Origin: UBA4823 sp034436035
GTDB lineage: Bacteria > Chloroflexota > Anaerolineae > Anaerolineales > UBA4823
Assembly (NCBI GenBank): GCA_034436035.1
Contig: DAOTVW010000096.1
Location: 1-8,379, forward strand
Direction: 5' to 3'
Length of the DNA stretch: 8,379 nucleotides
The position numbers were made by a program, and so were the translations under genes. Shown here one piece after another: positions 1 through 6,403 of this stretch (positions are counted from its first letter, which is position 1; each line of letters opens with the position of its first letter). Under the pieces are notes generated by a model that saw nothing but the letters and a program-made list of their open reading frames with translations, did no database searches and was not told the origin of the DNA.

Positions 1-35
1 AAAAGGCGAAATGCCAAAATCTTTTGAAAACCTAT

Positions 36-43
36 AAAGGAGG
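36..43 (+). promoter_or_regulatory. Ribosome-binding site deciding a GTG start
   Basis: AAAGGAGG closely matches the anti-Shine-Dalgarno sequence and lies six bases before the GTG at 50. No ATG in this frame is equally well placed, so the GTG is chosen as the start of the exported protein. Confidence 0.8.
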
Positions 44-49
44 TTTATT

Positions 50-640
50 GTGAACAAACGTTTGATCATCTTTGGTGTACTGCTAGCAGCCCTGTTGCTG
101 TCCGCAGTCAGCCCCTGGCCGGCGACCTTAACGGTCGGGAACTATACCGGCGACAACATTTATTTTACTCTCAAGTATCGCGGCGAACAAAAGTATTTCT
201 TAACCGCCACACCTGCGGGTAATGCGTACAATAAAGTTGTTGGGTCAGATTATCATGTCTCACGGTTTGATATTGTACGCCGTGTATATAGTGCAACCGT
301 AACAGCTTGCCAGACAACAACCACTTGGGGTTTGTTTGATATGCGAACGCAGGTTTGGTTGAATTTTGTTCCATGCGAATACATGATCCAAATCAAGGAT
401 TTGCAGTTAAATCCAGCTTTCACTGCTTGGCTCAAGGCTAATAAAGTTGGCCCTCAACCTGTTAAATGGTTGAATAAGCCACCGAAATTCTGGGGCGAAC
501 CCACGATGGAAAAAGTGACCTTCTATACTCCAGGAACTAAAGAATTTGGTCCTCCATATGGAACATGGTATGGTAATTACTATGTACCCTATACTGGTGG
601 AAAAGTACCATTCAGATTCCTTTACAATGTAACACCGTAA
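50..640 (+). CDS. Small exported protein of unknown function
   Basis: This is a 196-residue protein read from a GTG codon. The start is supported by an AAAGGAGG ribosome-binding site at 36-43, six bases upstream. Residues 2-4 (NKR) are basic and residues 5-20 are strongly hydrophobic, so this is an N-terminal signal peptide or membrane anchor; there is no lipobox cysteine. The mature part is rich in Tyr, Thr, Val, Trp and Gly with little predicted helix, which suggests a beta-sandwich-like fold. It holds just two cysteines, C87 and C109, which could form a disulfide outside the cytoplasm. The C-terminal third is rich in Pro, Tyr and Gly. I do not recognise a named family. A strong terminator follows directly, so it is the last or only gene of its transcript. 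The reading frame and export are well supported; the function is unknown. Confidence 0.8.
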   Translation: MNKRLIIFGVLLAALLLSAVSPWPATLTVGNYTGDNIYFTLKYRGEQKYFLTATPAGNAYNKVVGSDYHVSRFDIVRRVYSATVTACQTTTTWGLFDMRTQVWLNFVPCEYMIQIKDLQLNPAFTAWLKANKVGPQPVKWLNKPPKFWGEPTMEKVTFYTPGTKEFGPPYGTWYGNYYVPYTGGKVPFRFLYNVTP

Positions 641-662
641 TCCAAATCATAAGAATTTGCAC

Positions 663-700
663 TAAACTGCCCCTGAAAATCAGGGGCAGTTTATGTTTTT
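663..700 (+). terminator. Intrinsic terminator after the exported protein gene
   Basis: A perfect 14-bp stem (663-676 paired with 680-693, core CTGCCCCTGA) closes on an AAA loop. It is followed by TG and five T residues at 696-700. It begins 22 bases after the stop codon at 638-640 and separates this gene from the TPR gene downstream. Confidence 0.9.
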
Positions 701-704
701 CGTG

Positions 705-710
705 TATAAT
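705..710 (+). promoter_or_regulatory. Possible -10 box for the TPR gene
   Basis: A perfect TATAAT hexamer lies just after the terminator T-tract and 44 bases before the preferred ATG at 754. No good -35 hexamer lies 16-18 bases upstream, because that space is taken up by the terminator stem. The surrounding DNA is very AT-rich, so a chance match is possible. Confidence 0.4.
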
Positions 711-741
711 ATTATTTTGTTGAAATAATATGATTGATGAT

Positions 742-746
742 GAGGA
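742..746 (+). promoter_or_regulatory. Ribosome-binding site favouring the second ATG
   Basis: GAGGA lies seven bases before the ATG at 754. The earlier in-frame ATG at 730 is preceded only by AT-rich sequence without a purine-rich site. The lipoprotein signal peptide also starts naturally at the second ATG. Confidence 0.6.
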
Positions 747-753
747 TAATAAT

Positions 754-1884
754 ATGCGATATTATAAAATTGCTATTTGTTTTTTATTGTTGATAATGAC
801 TATTTTCGTTACAGCTTGTAAATCAACGCAAGTAACTCAAAATCCTTTATACACAAGTACTGTTATATCATCGGAGCCCAGATTAGAAAAAACACCACAA
901 CCATCCAAAGAAACAGAAAATTTATTAAAAAATATATTAAATCAAATTAATGATGGAGATTATAATAACGCCCTTATAAATATTAATAAATATATTGAAA
1001 ATAATCAAAATAACCCATATGCTTATTATCTAAGAGCATTAATTTATCAAGCGATGAGTGATTTTGACAAAGCAATTGTCGATATAGATAAAGCAATTAG
1101 CCTAAATCCAAATTATGCAATTGCTTATAATTTAAAAGGATATATTGAAGGACAAAAAGGAAATAACGATCAAGCGTTAGTGTTATTCAATAAAGCTATT
1201 GAATTAGATCATAATTACGCACAAGCTTATAATAATCGAGCTATATTGTTAGCTTCTCAAGAAAAATTTACCGAGGCATTCAATGATTTTGATAAAGCAC
1301 TTGAACTGGATCCAAATAATGCCCAAATATACTTAAATATCAGTATTGCATATTCTTTGGAAAAGGAGTTGGATAAAGCAATCGAGACTATTAATAAGGC
1401 AATCGCATTACAGCCAAATGATCCCAACTTTTACACTTACCGCGCTTCTTATTACAAAGAAATTCCGGATTTTGATAAAGCAATAGCTGATTTTAATAAG
1501 GCGATAGAGCTAGACCCAAATAATCCCATTAATTACTATAATCTTGGTGCGACTTATGATGATTTAGGTCAATACAAACAAGCTGAAGAATTATATAATA
1601 AATATATTACCCTTCAGCCCGAGGATCCGGATGGATATTATAGTTTAGCAGTTGTATTATTGAACCAAGAAAATTTGGATTCTGCAATATTTAATATAAA
1701 TAAAGCAATAGAATTAGATAATACTAACCCAGTATATTATTATGTTCGGGGAATGGTTTATATTCAAAAACGTCTCAATGATAATGCCATTTCTGATCTA
1801 CAAAAAGCTTTGAATCTTAATCCTGATCAGAATCTACGATCAATGATTGAAGATCAACTAAACTTGCTAAACTCCAATCCATAA
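754..1884 (+). CDS. TPR-repeat lipoprotein
   Basis: This protein has 376 residues if started at the ATG at 754. That start has a GAGGA ribosome-binding site about seven bases upstream and puts a clean signal peptide at the N-terminus. An in-frame ATG at 730 would add eight mostly acidic residues and has no ribosome-binding site. Residues 1-22 end in the lipobox V19-T20-A21-C22, so the protein should be lipid-modified and membrane-anchored. After a Ser/Thr/Pro-rich linker, residues 54-359 form nine consecutive 34-residue TPR units, with motifs such as FDKAI, NKAIELDPNN and A-Y at the expected places. TPR arrays bind other proteins; the partner is not evident. The gene is far richer in A+T than its neighbours (10 G+C of 60 bases at 961-1020), and its product is rich in Asn, Ile and Lys. 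It lies eight bases upstream of lspA. Confidence 0.9.
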   Translation: MRYYKIAICFLLLIMTIFVTACKSTQVTQNPLYTSTVISSEPRLEKTPQPSKETENLLKNILNQINDGDYNNALININKYIENNQNNPYAYYLRALIYQAMSDFDKAIVDIDKAISLNPNYAIAYNLKGYIEGQKGNNDQALVLFNKAIELDHNYAQAYNNRAILLASQEKFTEAFNDFDKALELDPNNAQIYLNISIAYSLEKELDKAIETINKAIALQPNDPNFYTYRASYYKEIPDFDKAIADFNKAIELDPNNPINYYNLGATYDDLGQYKQAEELYNKYITLQPEDPDGYYSLAVVLLNQENLDSAIFNINKAIELDNTNPVYYYVRGMVYIQKRLNDNAISDLQKALNLNPDQNLRSMIEDQLNLLNSNP

Positions 1885-1892
1885 TAGAAACA

Positions 1893-2408
1893 ATGTTAAT
1901 TCGAAATTCACTATTCAGTATTTGGCGAAAAAAATATACCCTTATTTTACTCCCGTTGGCTGTCATCTTTCTCGATCAGCTGACCAAAACTCTGGTGCGC
2001 GCTAACCTGTCTCTAGGTGAATCATGGGTGCCATTTTCCTCCCTCGGCCGCTCGATCCGCATTCTCAATCTGGATAACTCCGCCGCTGCCTTTGGTCTGT
2101 TAGGGGAAGCGGCGGGAAATTGGATTGTCTGGCTCGCGGTCGCGATCATCGCCCTGATTCTGATCTTTTATCCCCGCATTGCCCAATCGCCCACCTATAT
2201 GCGGGTTGCTTTCGGATTGCTGTTAGGCGGTTTCACGGGAAATCTAATCGACCGCTTCATCCAAGGCTATGTGACCGATATTTTCGTGGTCCTGCTGCCT
2301 AACGCGTTCAACCTGGCTGATCTGGCCAATTTTGGCGGCTTTCTGGTTTTGCTGATCGGCTATTTAGAAGAAAGCAGTGAGGAAGAGCAACGGACACCAA
2401 AGCCATAG
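1893..2408 (+). CDS. lspA: Lipoprotein signal peptidase (signal peptidase II)
   Basis: This 171-residue integral membrane aspartyl protease cleaves the signal peptide of prolipoproteins in front of the lipid-modified cysteine. Family motifs appear in order: DQLTK at 28-32, the N-x-G-A-A-F equivalent at 62-67, GG-x-x-GN-x-x-DR at 112-121, V-T-D at 127-129 and FNLAD at 139-143. The two catalytic aspartates should be D120 and D143, and both are present. Four hydrophobic segments fit the usual topology, and the length is typical. In the N-x-G-A-A-F motif the usual Gly is Ala (N-S-A-A-A-F). The ATG has no visible Shine-Dalgarno sequence and follows the TPR lipoprotein stop by eight bases, so translational coupling or a slightly different start is possible. 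The last 15 residues are charged and poorly conserved in kind. Confidence 0.93.
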   Translation: MLIRNSLFSIWRKKYTLILLPLAVIFLDQLTKTLVRANLSLGESWVPFSSLGRSIRILNLDNSAAAFGLLGEAAGNWIVWLAVAIIALILIFYPRIAQSPTYMRVAFGLLLGGFTGNLIDRFIQGYVTDIFVVLLPNAFNLADLANFGGFLVLLIGYLEESSEEEQRTPKP

Positions 2409-2419
2409 ATGGAACAAGG

Positions 2420-3226
2420 ATGAAGGATAATTTGCGCCGTAGCCTGGGATTTATCTTGGTTACTGCCGCCGCATTGGGCTTGGTGCTGGCTCTTGTGGGG
2501 CTAGTGGGCATTTGGAGCTATAAAAACCGTGTCATACGGCTGCTGGATGAGCAAATTGGTTTGGCGGTTTCGGTGCTGGATACAACATCGCAAGGTCTGA
2601 GCGTGGCGGGTGCGGCATTGCAAACCACCCAGTCAACGGTACAGACTCTGGATGAGACCATCCAGGTCTTAGCCAAATCGATCACCGACACGCTGCCTGT
2701 TTTAGATTCGCTAAGTAACATTTTAGGCACAGATTTACCGCAAACCATTGTTGCCACTCAAACTTCCTTAAAAGCGGCTCAAGCGAGCGCGAAGATCATC
2801 GATGACGCTCTCAAAATACTCACTGCGATTCCATTCTTGCCCACAAAACCGTATAACCCGCAAGTGCCACTGAATGTCGCTCTCGCAGATGTTTCGAGTA
2901 GTTTAGATGGTATGCCGGCCTCCTTTCGCTCGATGGAGGGCGATTTACAAAAAACAAACGCCAATCTTAGCCTGGTTCAAAAAAATGTAGATCAAGTGAA
3001 AGATGAAGTGGCAAAGGTCCACACCAGTTTAGAACAAGCGAATACCATCATCACGCAATATCAGGAATCGGCGAGTACGTTAAAAAGCCGCTTGGAACAG
3101 TTCCGGAGACAAATTCCGAAGGCAGTCAATAGTACGGCAACGATACTCACGTTATTTTTTATCTGGTTGGCGGTTGCACAAGTAGGGCTTTTGACACAGG
3201 GGTTAGAATTGATAAAAAAGGAATGA
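2420..3226 (+). CDS. Two-helix membrane protein with a long helical middle region, function unknown
   Basis: This 268-residue protein starts 11 bases after the lspA stop. A GGA at 2411-2413 and an AAGG at 2416-2419 are the only purine-rich sites before the ATG. Residues 8-31 form one transmembrane helix and residues about 240-260 a second. The region between is rich in Ala, Ser, Thr, Gln and Leu with heptad-like spacing, in two blocks (about 38-120 and 165-235) split by a Pro-rich stretch near residues 139-150. This resembles the helical hairpin of sensory or tether proteins, but no HAMP, signalling-tip or catalytic motif is visible. The product probably sits in the cytoplasmic membrane with its coiled-coil region on one side. 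It is co-transcribed with lspA and the next gene by spacing. The family is not recognised. Confidence 0.8.
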   Translation: MKDNLRRSLGFILVTAAALGLVLALVGLVGIWSYKNRVIRLLDEQIGLAVSVLDTTSQGLSVAGAALQTTQSTVQTLDETIQVLAKSITDTLPVLDSLSNILGTDLPQTIVATQTSLKAAQASAKIIDDALKILTAIPFLPTKPYNPQVPLNVALADVSSSLDGMPASFRSMEGDLQKTNANLSLVQKNVDQVKDEVAKVHTSLEQANTIITQYQESASTLKSRLEQFRRQIPKAVNSTATILTLFFIWLAVAQVGLLTQGLELIKKE

Positions 3227-3229
3227 GCA

Positions 3230-3634
3230 ATGGATTTAAGTATTCAAAGTTTACCACTAGAGATTCACACTCGTTTGGGGAATACTGCCTTTTACTACGC
3301 GGCGATCATGACCATCTGGGCGATCTGGCGGATTGTCAAGAAACGCGGCGTGGATAGTAATTATTGGGGGGCATTGATCATTGCGGAAATCCTGCTTTTG
3401 ATACAGGGTGCTTTTGGTACGTATCTTTACTTTTTCACGGAGTATAAGTTGGCGCAACCGGTTCATACGATTTATGGTATCGCCAGCGCGTTGATTATCC
3501 CAGTGGGGTATGGGATCACGCGCGGGCATCAGGAGCGCCGCGATATGATCATCTATGGTGTGGTGTTTTTGCTTTTAGCTGTCCTGACAGCCCGCGCGCT
3601 GATGACAGCCGGCTTGCTGCTGACGTTTCAGTAG
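3230..3634 (+). CDS. Small four-helix membrane protein, function unknown
   Basis: This 134-residue protein begins three bases after the upstream stop and has an AAGGA site at 3218-3222, seven bases before its ATG, so it is tightly coupled to the preceding gene. Four hydrophobic helices are visible at about residues 18-36, 46-69, 77-96 and 106-130. Polar residues that stand out are H13, R15 and N18 before helix 1, Q59 and G63 in helix 2, H79 and Y82 in helix 3, and R122 in helix 4. The spacing of Q-x-x-x-G in helix 2 and a His in helix 3 is faintly like one half of a heme-binding CtaA-type protein, but the similarity is too weak for a call. It is the last gene of the plus-strand cluster. Confidence 0.8.
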   Translation: MDLSIQSLPLEIHTRLGNTAFYYAAIMTIWAIWRIVKKRGVDSNYWGALIIAEILLLIQGAFGTYLYFFTEYKLAQPVHTIYGIASALIIPVGYGITRGHQERRDMIIYGVVFLLLAVLTARALMTAGLLLTFQ

Positions 3635-3721
3635 GGACGGGTTTTGTTGATGCGGGTTTCGTTGGTGTATAGGACGAGCATGCAGACGAATGTTATTGGT
3701 ATCTCCTGAAGTAAGTATGAT

Positions 3722-3746
3722 AAAACAAACCCACCTTTACAAGGTG
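3722..3746 (-). terminator. Hairpin terminator downstream of tRNA-Ser
   Basis: Read on the minus strand, a six-bp stem CACCTT/AAGGTG with a three-base loop (3732-3746) is followed by GGTTTGTTTT. It lies about 20 bases beyond the tRNA 3' end. In the plus direction a longer imperfect pairing (3727-3735 with 3750-3759) ends at five T residues (3757-3761), so it may also stop the plus-strand cluster ending at 3634. Confidence 0.5.
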
Positions 3747-3767
3747 AGCGGTGTGGTTTTTAGCAGG

Positions 3768-3854
3768 CGGAGAGGGTGGGATTCGAACCCACGGAGCCTT
3801 TCGGCTCACGCGCTCTCCAGGCGCGCGCGTTAGGCCAGACTACGCTACCTCTCC
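3768..3854 (-). tRNA. tRNA-Ser(GGA)
   Basis: This is an 87-base class II tRNA. The acceptor stem GGAGAGG pairs with CCTCTCC and the discriminator base is G; no CCA is encoded. The D stem is GCG/CGC. The anticodon stem CGCGC/GCGCG encloses the loop CTGGAGA, giving anticodon GGA, which reads UCC and UCU. The long variable arm GAGCC-GAAA-GGCTC is diagnostic of tRNA-Ser. The T arm is GTGGG-TTCGAAT-CCCAC. No clear promoter lies in the 55 bases between it and the GNAT gene, so read-through transcription from that gene is possible. Confidence 0.97.
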
Positions 3855-3898
3855 ATATTCGTTTCCCTGCCCTTCATTCCGGCAGGTATTCAAGATCA

Positions 3899-3915
3899 CC
3901 ATAACAGCGTTATGG
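3899..3915 (-). repeat. Perfect inverted repeat over the GNAT stop codon
   Basis: CCATAAC and GTTATGG flank a three-base spacer, giving a seven-bp hairpin that includes the stop codon of the acetyltransferase gene. It has no T-tract, so it does not look like a standard terminator. It could act as a transcript-end or processing hairpin before the tRNA. Confidence 0.5.
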
Positions 3916-4818
3916 TTCTGCGGGATTATACCATTTTTCAAAAAGATACAAGGAAAAATCCCAATCATTCTCGTAACCAGCAGTGATTAAAGCTTGCTCA
4001 ACCTCTTTATCGAATCGAGCAATCCAGCTAACTTTGGGATTTCCACGTTTCGCAGCCATGACGCGACTATCCAGCAAACAAGTTGCTAAATTCGCAAAGT
4101 CGCACCCCAGCCAGCGGATCAATGTAAATGCATCGCCACTCTCTTCATCCTTATCTTCCCCAACCAATAGCAGTCCCTGTCTGCCGCGCCACCAGTATGC
4201 GTTTTTGTTTTGAATAAACTGAAGGAGCATTTGGCGATGCAGTGGATACCATTGCCATCCGAGGTCAACAAAGCTCGTCCAGGATGAGCGGCTACGATGC
4301 TCTTCGATGAATTTCCACGCCTCATCCCATTCAAGATCCGTAATGAGAACGAAATGTTCCCCCGCAGCGCCGAGTTCCATTTCTTCTGAAGGTTGAATTG
4401 CAGAGGCGCTAAATGACTTTAACTCTGCCACCTTTATAAAGCCACTCTTTTGGCAAATGCGGTGGACAGCAATGCGCTGGGAAGCGGTCACTAAGCGAAT
4501 TGCGCCACTGCCGATTTTCTGCCAAAAATCGAGCAGAAATGTTTGAATATGGGTGGCAATGCCCTGCCCCTCGAAATCGGGATGGACACGCAGCCCTTCC
4601 AACCACCATTCTCCGGCGGTGATTTTGGTCAGCTTCCCCATGCCGACGATCTGTGAGCCAAGCTGTGCCACCACCAACAATCCCTCTTCGTCTCTTAGCC
4701 AATCTTGCCACACGAAGGGGATATAATCGTGGCCATCCCAGATGTGGCGGGTCAATTCGAGGATGGCAGGGGTATCCTGCGGGAGTGCGGGACGGCAAAC
4801 CAATCGAGCCAAGTTCAT
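3910..4818 (-). CDS. GNAT-family N-acetyltransferase
   Basis: This 302-residue protein has an N-terminal GNAT domain at about residues 5-150. The acetyl-CoA motif A is visible at 73-89 as LEGLRVHPDFEGQGIAT, in which the pyrophosphate-binding loop is E83-G-Q-G-I-A88 rather than the more usual R/Q-x-x-G-x-G/A. The VVAQLGSQIVGMGKL strand pair before it (about 49-63) is also typical. The C-terminal half (about 160-302) is rich in Trp and could be a second, degenerate GNAT-like domain, because it ends in a GYENDWDFSLYLFEK strand of the kind found at GNAT C-termini. The substrate cannot be told from the sequence. The gene starts 26 bases after the GH1 stop, with an AAGGA about ten bases before the ATG, so the two probably share a transcript. 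Confidence 0.87.
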   Translation of the reverse strand: MNLARLVCRPALPQDTPAILELTRHIWDGHDYIPFVWQDWLRDEEGLLVVAQLGSQIVGMGKLTKITAGEWWLEGLRVHPDFEGQGIATHIQTFLLDFWQKIGSGAIRLVTASQRIAVHRICQKSGFIKVAELKSFSASAIQPSEEMELGAAGEHFVLITDLEWDEAWKFIEEHRSRSSWTSFVDLGWQWYPLHRQMLLQFIQNKNAYWWRGRQGLLLVGEDKDEESGDAFTLIRWLGCDFANLATCLLDSRVMAAKRGNPKVSWIARFDKEVEQALITAGYENDWDFSLYLFEKWYNPAEP

Positions 4819-4844
4819 TGTGTTTCTATTCCTTATGAGGTTAT

Positions 4845-6173
4845 CTATGCCGGAAAGAGCTGTTCGAAGATGTTCGGAGCGTATTTTTCGACCATGGCAG
4901 ACGTTATCCCATTTTCGCGACAGATCTCGGCATAAAGGTTAGCGCTTGGACGGCGTGTGCGCTGCTGTGTTTGCAGATCGAGCGCCCATAACCCGAAGCG
5001 CTGTGTCCATCCGCGTTCCCATTCGAAGTTGTCCACTAACGACCAATGGAAGTATCCTTTAATGGGAAAATTAAAATTTACTGCCCGCCAAAGCTGATGA
5101 AGGTGCTGCAAGATATAGCGCGGGCGAAGGTGATCCTCGATATCATTCACCCCGTTTTCAGTGATGATGATCGGGATTTTGAAGCTGTTTGCCCAACGCA
5201 GAGCTTGGGCAAAGCCGAGTGGATCATTGGCAATATGTCCACCATCGCTCAATTCGGCAGTTTCGGGAAAGAAGCGCCGAGCAAACATCTCATTGGCTTT
5301 GCTCAGATCAAAAGCAACGTGTGAGCGGGTGTAATAATTTAATCCCAAGAAATCCTGGGTGCCCTTTGCTTCCGGAATGCTGCTCTGGTAAAGGATCAGG
5401 TTCAATTTTCCATTTCTCAATGGGTTGGTAATCATCTCGTTAAGAGTTGTATTCAATAAATTGGTCGCTAAATGATCCAGAGGCGACCAGTTTTTATCCG
5501 GCATTAGCGCCAGATAATGATGCGCTAACCCTACCCGCGCATCCGGCTGGAGAGAATGGATGATTTGATACGCAAGGGCATGGGCACGCACGACACTGCG
5601 GGCTACTCGGAAAGCGGTTTTTAAATCTGTTTTACCAGGTGGCCAGATGCCTTGCACATATCCAAGTGCTACATAGAGATTGGGTTCATTGAAGGTTACC
5701 CAGAGATTGACATATTCTTTCATCGCCTCCACTACTTTGCGGACGTATTTCCCGAATATGTCGGCTGCTTGTTCGTTTTCCCAGCCGCCACTTTCCAAAA
5801 ACCAAAGTGGTTCAGAAAAATGGTGTAAGGTGATCAACGGTGTTAACTTCCGTTCATACAAACCTTGCAGCATTTCCCGGTAATAATCCAGGGCATCCTC
5901 GTCCCAGCGATCTGGCGCGGGCTGGACCCGGCTCCACTCAATCGACATGCGATGGGCGTTTTGGTTTCCGCTAGCCGCGCGGTCAAAATCTTCGCGCCAT
6001 CGTCCGCCCCACCAATCGCAGGCTAAACCACTGCGATCCCCATTTAAGATTTTGCCGGGTTGTCCTTCCCACCAGTACCAGGAATTGTTGGTATTGTTTC
6101 CTTCAACTTGGTGGGATGCGGTGGCGCAACCCCATAAAAAACCGCGTGGGAAATGATAGCTGGCTTCGATCAT
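4845..6173 (-). CDS. GH1 family beta-glycosidase (beta-glucosidase-like)
   Basis: This 442-residue enzyme belongs to glycoside hydrolase family 1, which are retaining (alpha/beta)8-barrel hydrolases. Motifs in order are FLWGCATASHQVEG (12-25, with substrate-binding Q22), NAHRMSIEWSR (72-82), TLHHF (115-119), TFNEP (160-164) with acid/base E163, LNYYTR (278-283), ITENGV (337-342) with nucleophile E339, and HWSLVDNFEW (376-385) with aglycone/glycone contacts W377, E384 and W385. All catalytic residues are intact and the length is normal for the family. There is no signal peptide, so it should act in the cytoplasm on imported beta-linked disaccharides or glucosides; the exact sugar (glucose, galactose or other) cannot be read from the motifs. 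The ATG has an AAGGGAG site six bases upstream. A GNAT gene follows after 26 bases. Confidence 0.96.
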   Translation of the reverse strand: MIEASYHFPRGFLWGCATASHQVEGNNTNNSWYWWEGQPGKILNGDRSGLACDWWGGRWREDFDRAASGNQNAHRMSIEWSRVQPAPDRWDEDALDYYREMLQGLYERKLTPLITLHHFSEPLWFLESGGWENEQAADIFGKYVRKVVEAMKEYVNLWVTFNEPNLYVALGYVQGIWPPGKTDLKTAFRVARSVVRAHALAYQIIHSLQPDARVGLAHHYLALMPDKNWSPLDHLATNLLNTTLNEMITNPLRNGKLNLILYQSSIPEAKGTQDFLGLNYYTRSHVAFDLSKANEMFARRFFPETAELSDGGHIANDPLGFAQALRWANSFKIPIIITENGVNDIEDHLRPRYILQHLHQLWRAVNFNFPIKGYFHWSLVDNFEWERGWTQRFGLWALDLQTQQRTRRPSANLYAEICRENGITSAMVEKYAPNIFEQLFPA

Positions 6174-6215
6174 GATTTGCTCCCTTTGTATGGCTAGAGT
6201 TTCTCTTTGATAATA

Positions 6216-6244
6216 ATTGTAACCGCGCTGACTGTTTTCGGGAA
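6216..6244 (-). promoter_or_regulatory. Possible promoter of the GH1 gene
   Basis: On the minus strand TACAAT (6216-6221) is a good -10 box about 40 bases before the GH1 ATG. With a 17-base spacer the -35 position reads TTCCCG, a poor match. TATTAT at 6210-6215 is an alternative -10. The call is weak. Confidence 0.3.
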
Positions 6245-6270
6245 TTTTTCATCTACTCATTCCATAATAT

Positions 6271-6283
6271 GGATAGAATTTGC
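6271..6283. repeat. 13-bp palindrome upstream of GH1
   Basis: TCCATA-A-TATGGA is a perfect palindrome about 100 bases upstream of the GH1 start. A second perfect palindrome, ACAATATTGT, lies at 6291-6300. Either could be a regulator site, but neither matches an operator I recognise, and the DNA here is AT-rich. Confidence 0.3.
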
Positions 6284-6312
6284 AATAAGCACAATATTGT
6301 TTGTTGAAGATT

Positions 6313-6390
6313 CGGTTTCGATACGCGACAAACGCTACTCAATCCACGTTAATCCGTGGGTTGAGCGTTGTTTTGAGCTAGTCGAAGTGC
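6313..6390. repeat. REP-like imperfect inverted repeat upstream of lexA
   Basis: Two arms of about 36 bases face each other around a six-base loop (6349-6354). The inner stem CTCAATCCACG (6338-6348) pairs with CGTGGGTTGAG (6355-6365) with a single G-T wobble. Read outward, both arms follow the pattern CGTGG-R-TTGAG, then a variable GTTTTG-like part, then TCGAA (6384-6387 on the right; GTATCGAAACC on the minus strand on the left). Sequences of the GGTTGAG...TCGAA type are common dispersed repeats in bacterial genomes as I remember them. It ends 14 bases before the lexA -35 box. Confidence 0.65.
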
Positions 6391-6403
6391 TTGTATTTAA
6401 CCC

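Larger units (their letters stand above)
700..1960. other. AT-rich island covering the TPR gene and the 5' end of lspA
   Basis: Base composition shifts sharply here. Hand counts give 10 G+C of 60 at 961-1020, 18 of 60 at 1201-1260 and 22 of 60 at 1501-1560, against 36 of 60 at 2101-2160 inside lspA. The change on the right falls within the first codons of lspA rather than between the genes. No flanking direct repeats, integrase or IS ends were seen. Recent acquisition, or an Asn/Lys/Ile-rich low-complexity repeat gene, are both possible. Confidence 0.6.

Noticed and set aside
730..753. Earlier in-frame ATG for the TPR lipoprotein
   Set aside because: It has no ribosome-binding site and would place eight mostly acidic residues before the signal peptide, whereas the ATG at 754 has both a site and a normal lipoprotein signal.
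1074..1831. Direct DNA repeats resembling a CRISPR or tandem array
   Set aside because: The periodicity is 102 bases, equal to 34 codons, and is explained by the TPR protein repeats; there are no conserved DNA repeats with unique spacers.
3257..3529. Minus-strand open frame inside the four-helix membrane gene
   Set aside because: It is a shadow: the plus-strand frame has a coupled start, a ribosome-binding site and four clear hydrophobic helices.
3751..3990. Plus-strand open frame beginning GGEGGIRTHGAF
   Set aside because: It is the antisense translation of the tRNA-Ser gene, a well-known false protein, and it runs into the antisense of the GNAT gene.
4409..4798. Second minus-strand frame inside the GNAT gene
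   Set aside because: It is an Arg/Pro-rich out-of-frame shadow overlapping the clear acetyl-CoA-binding motif of the GNAT frame.
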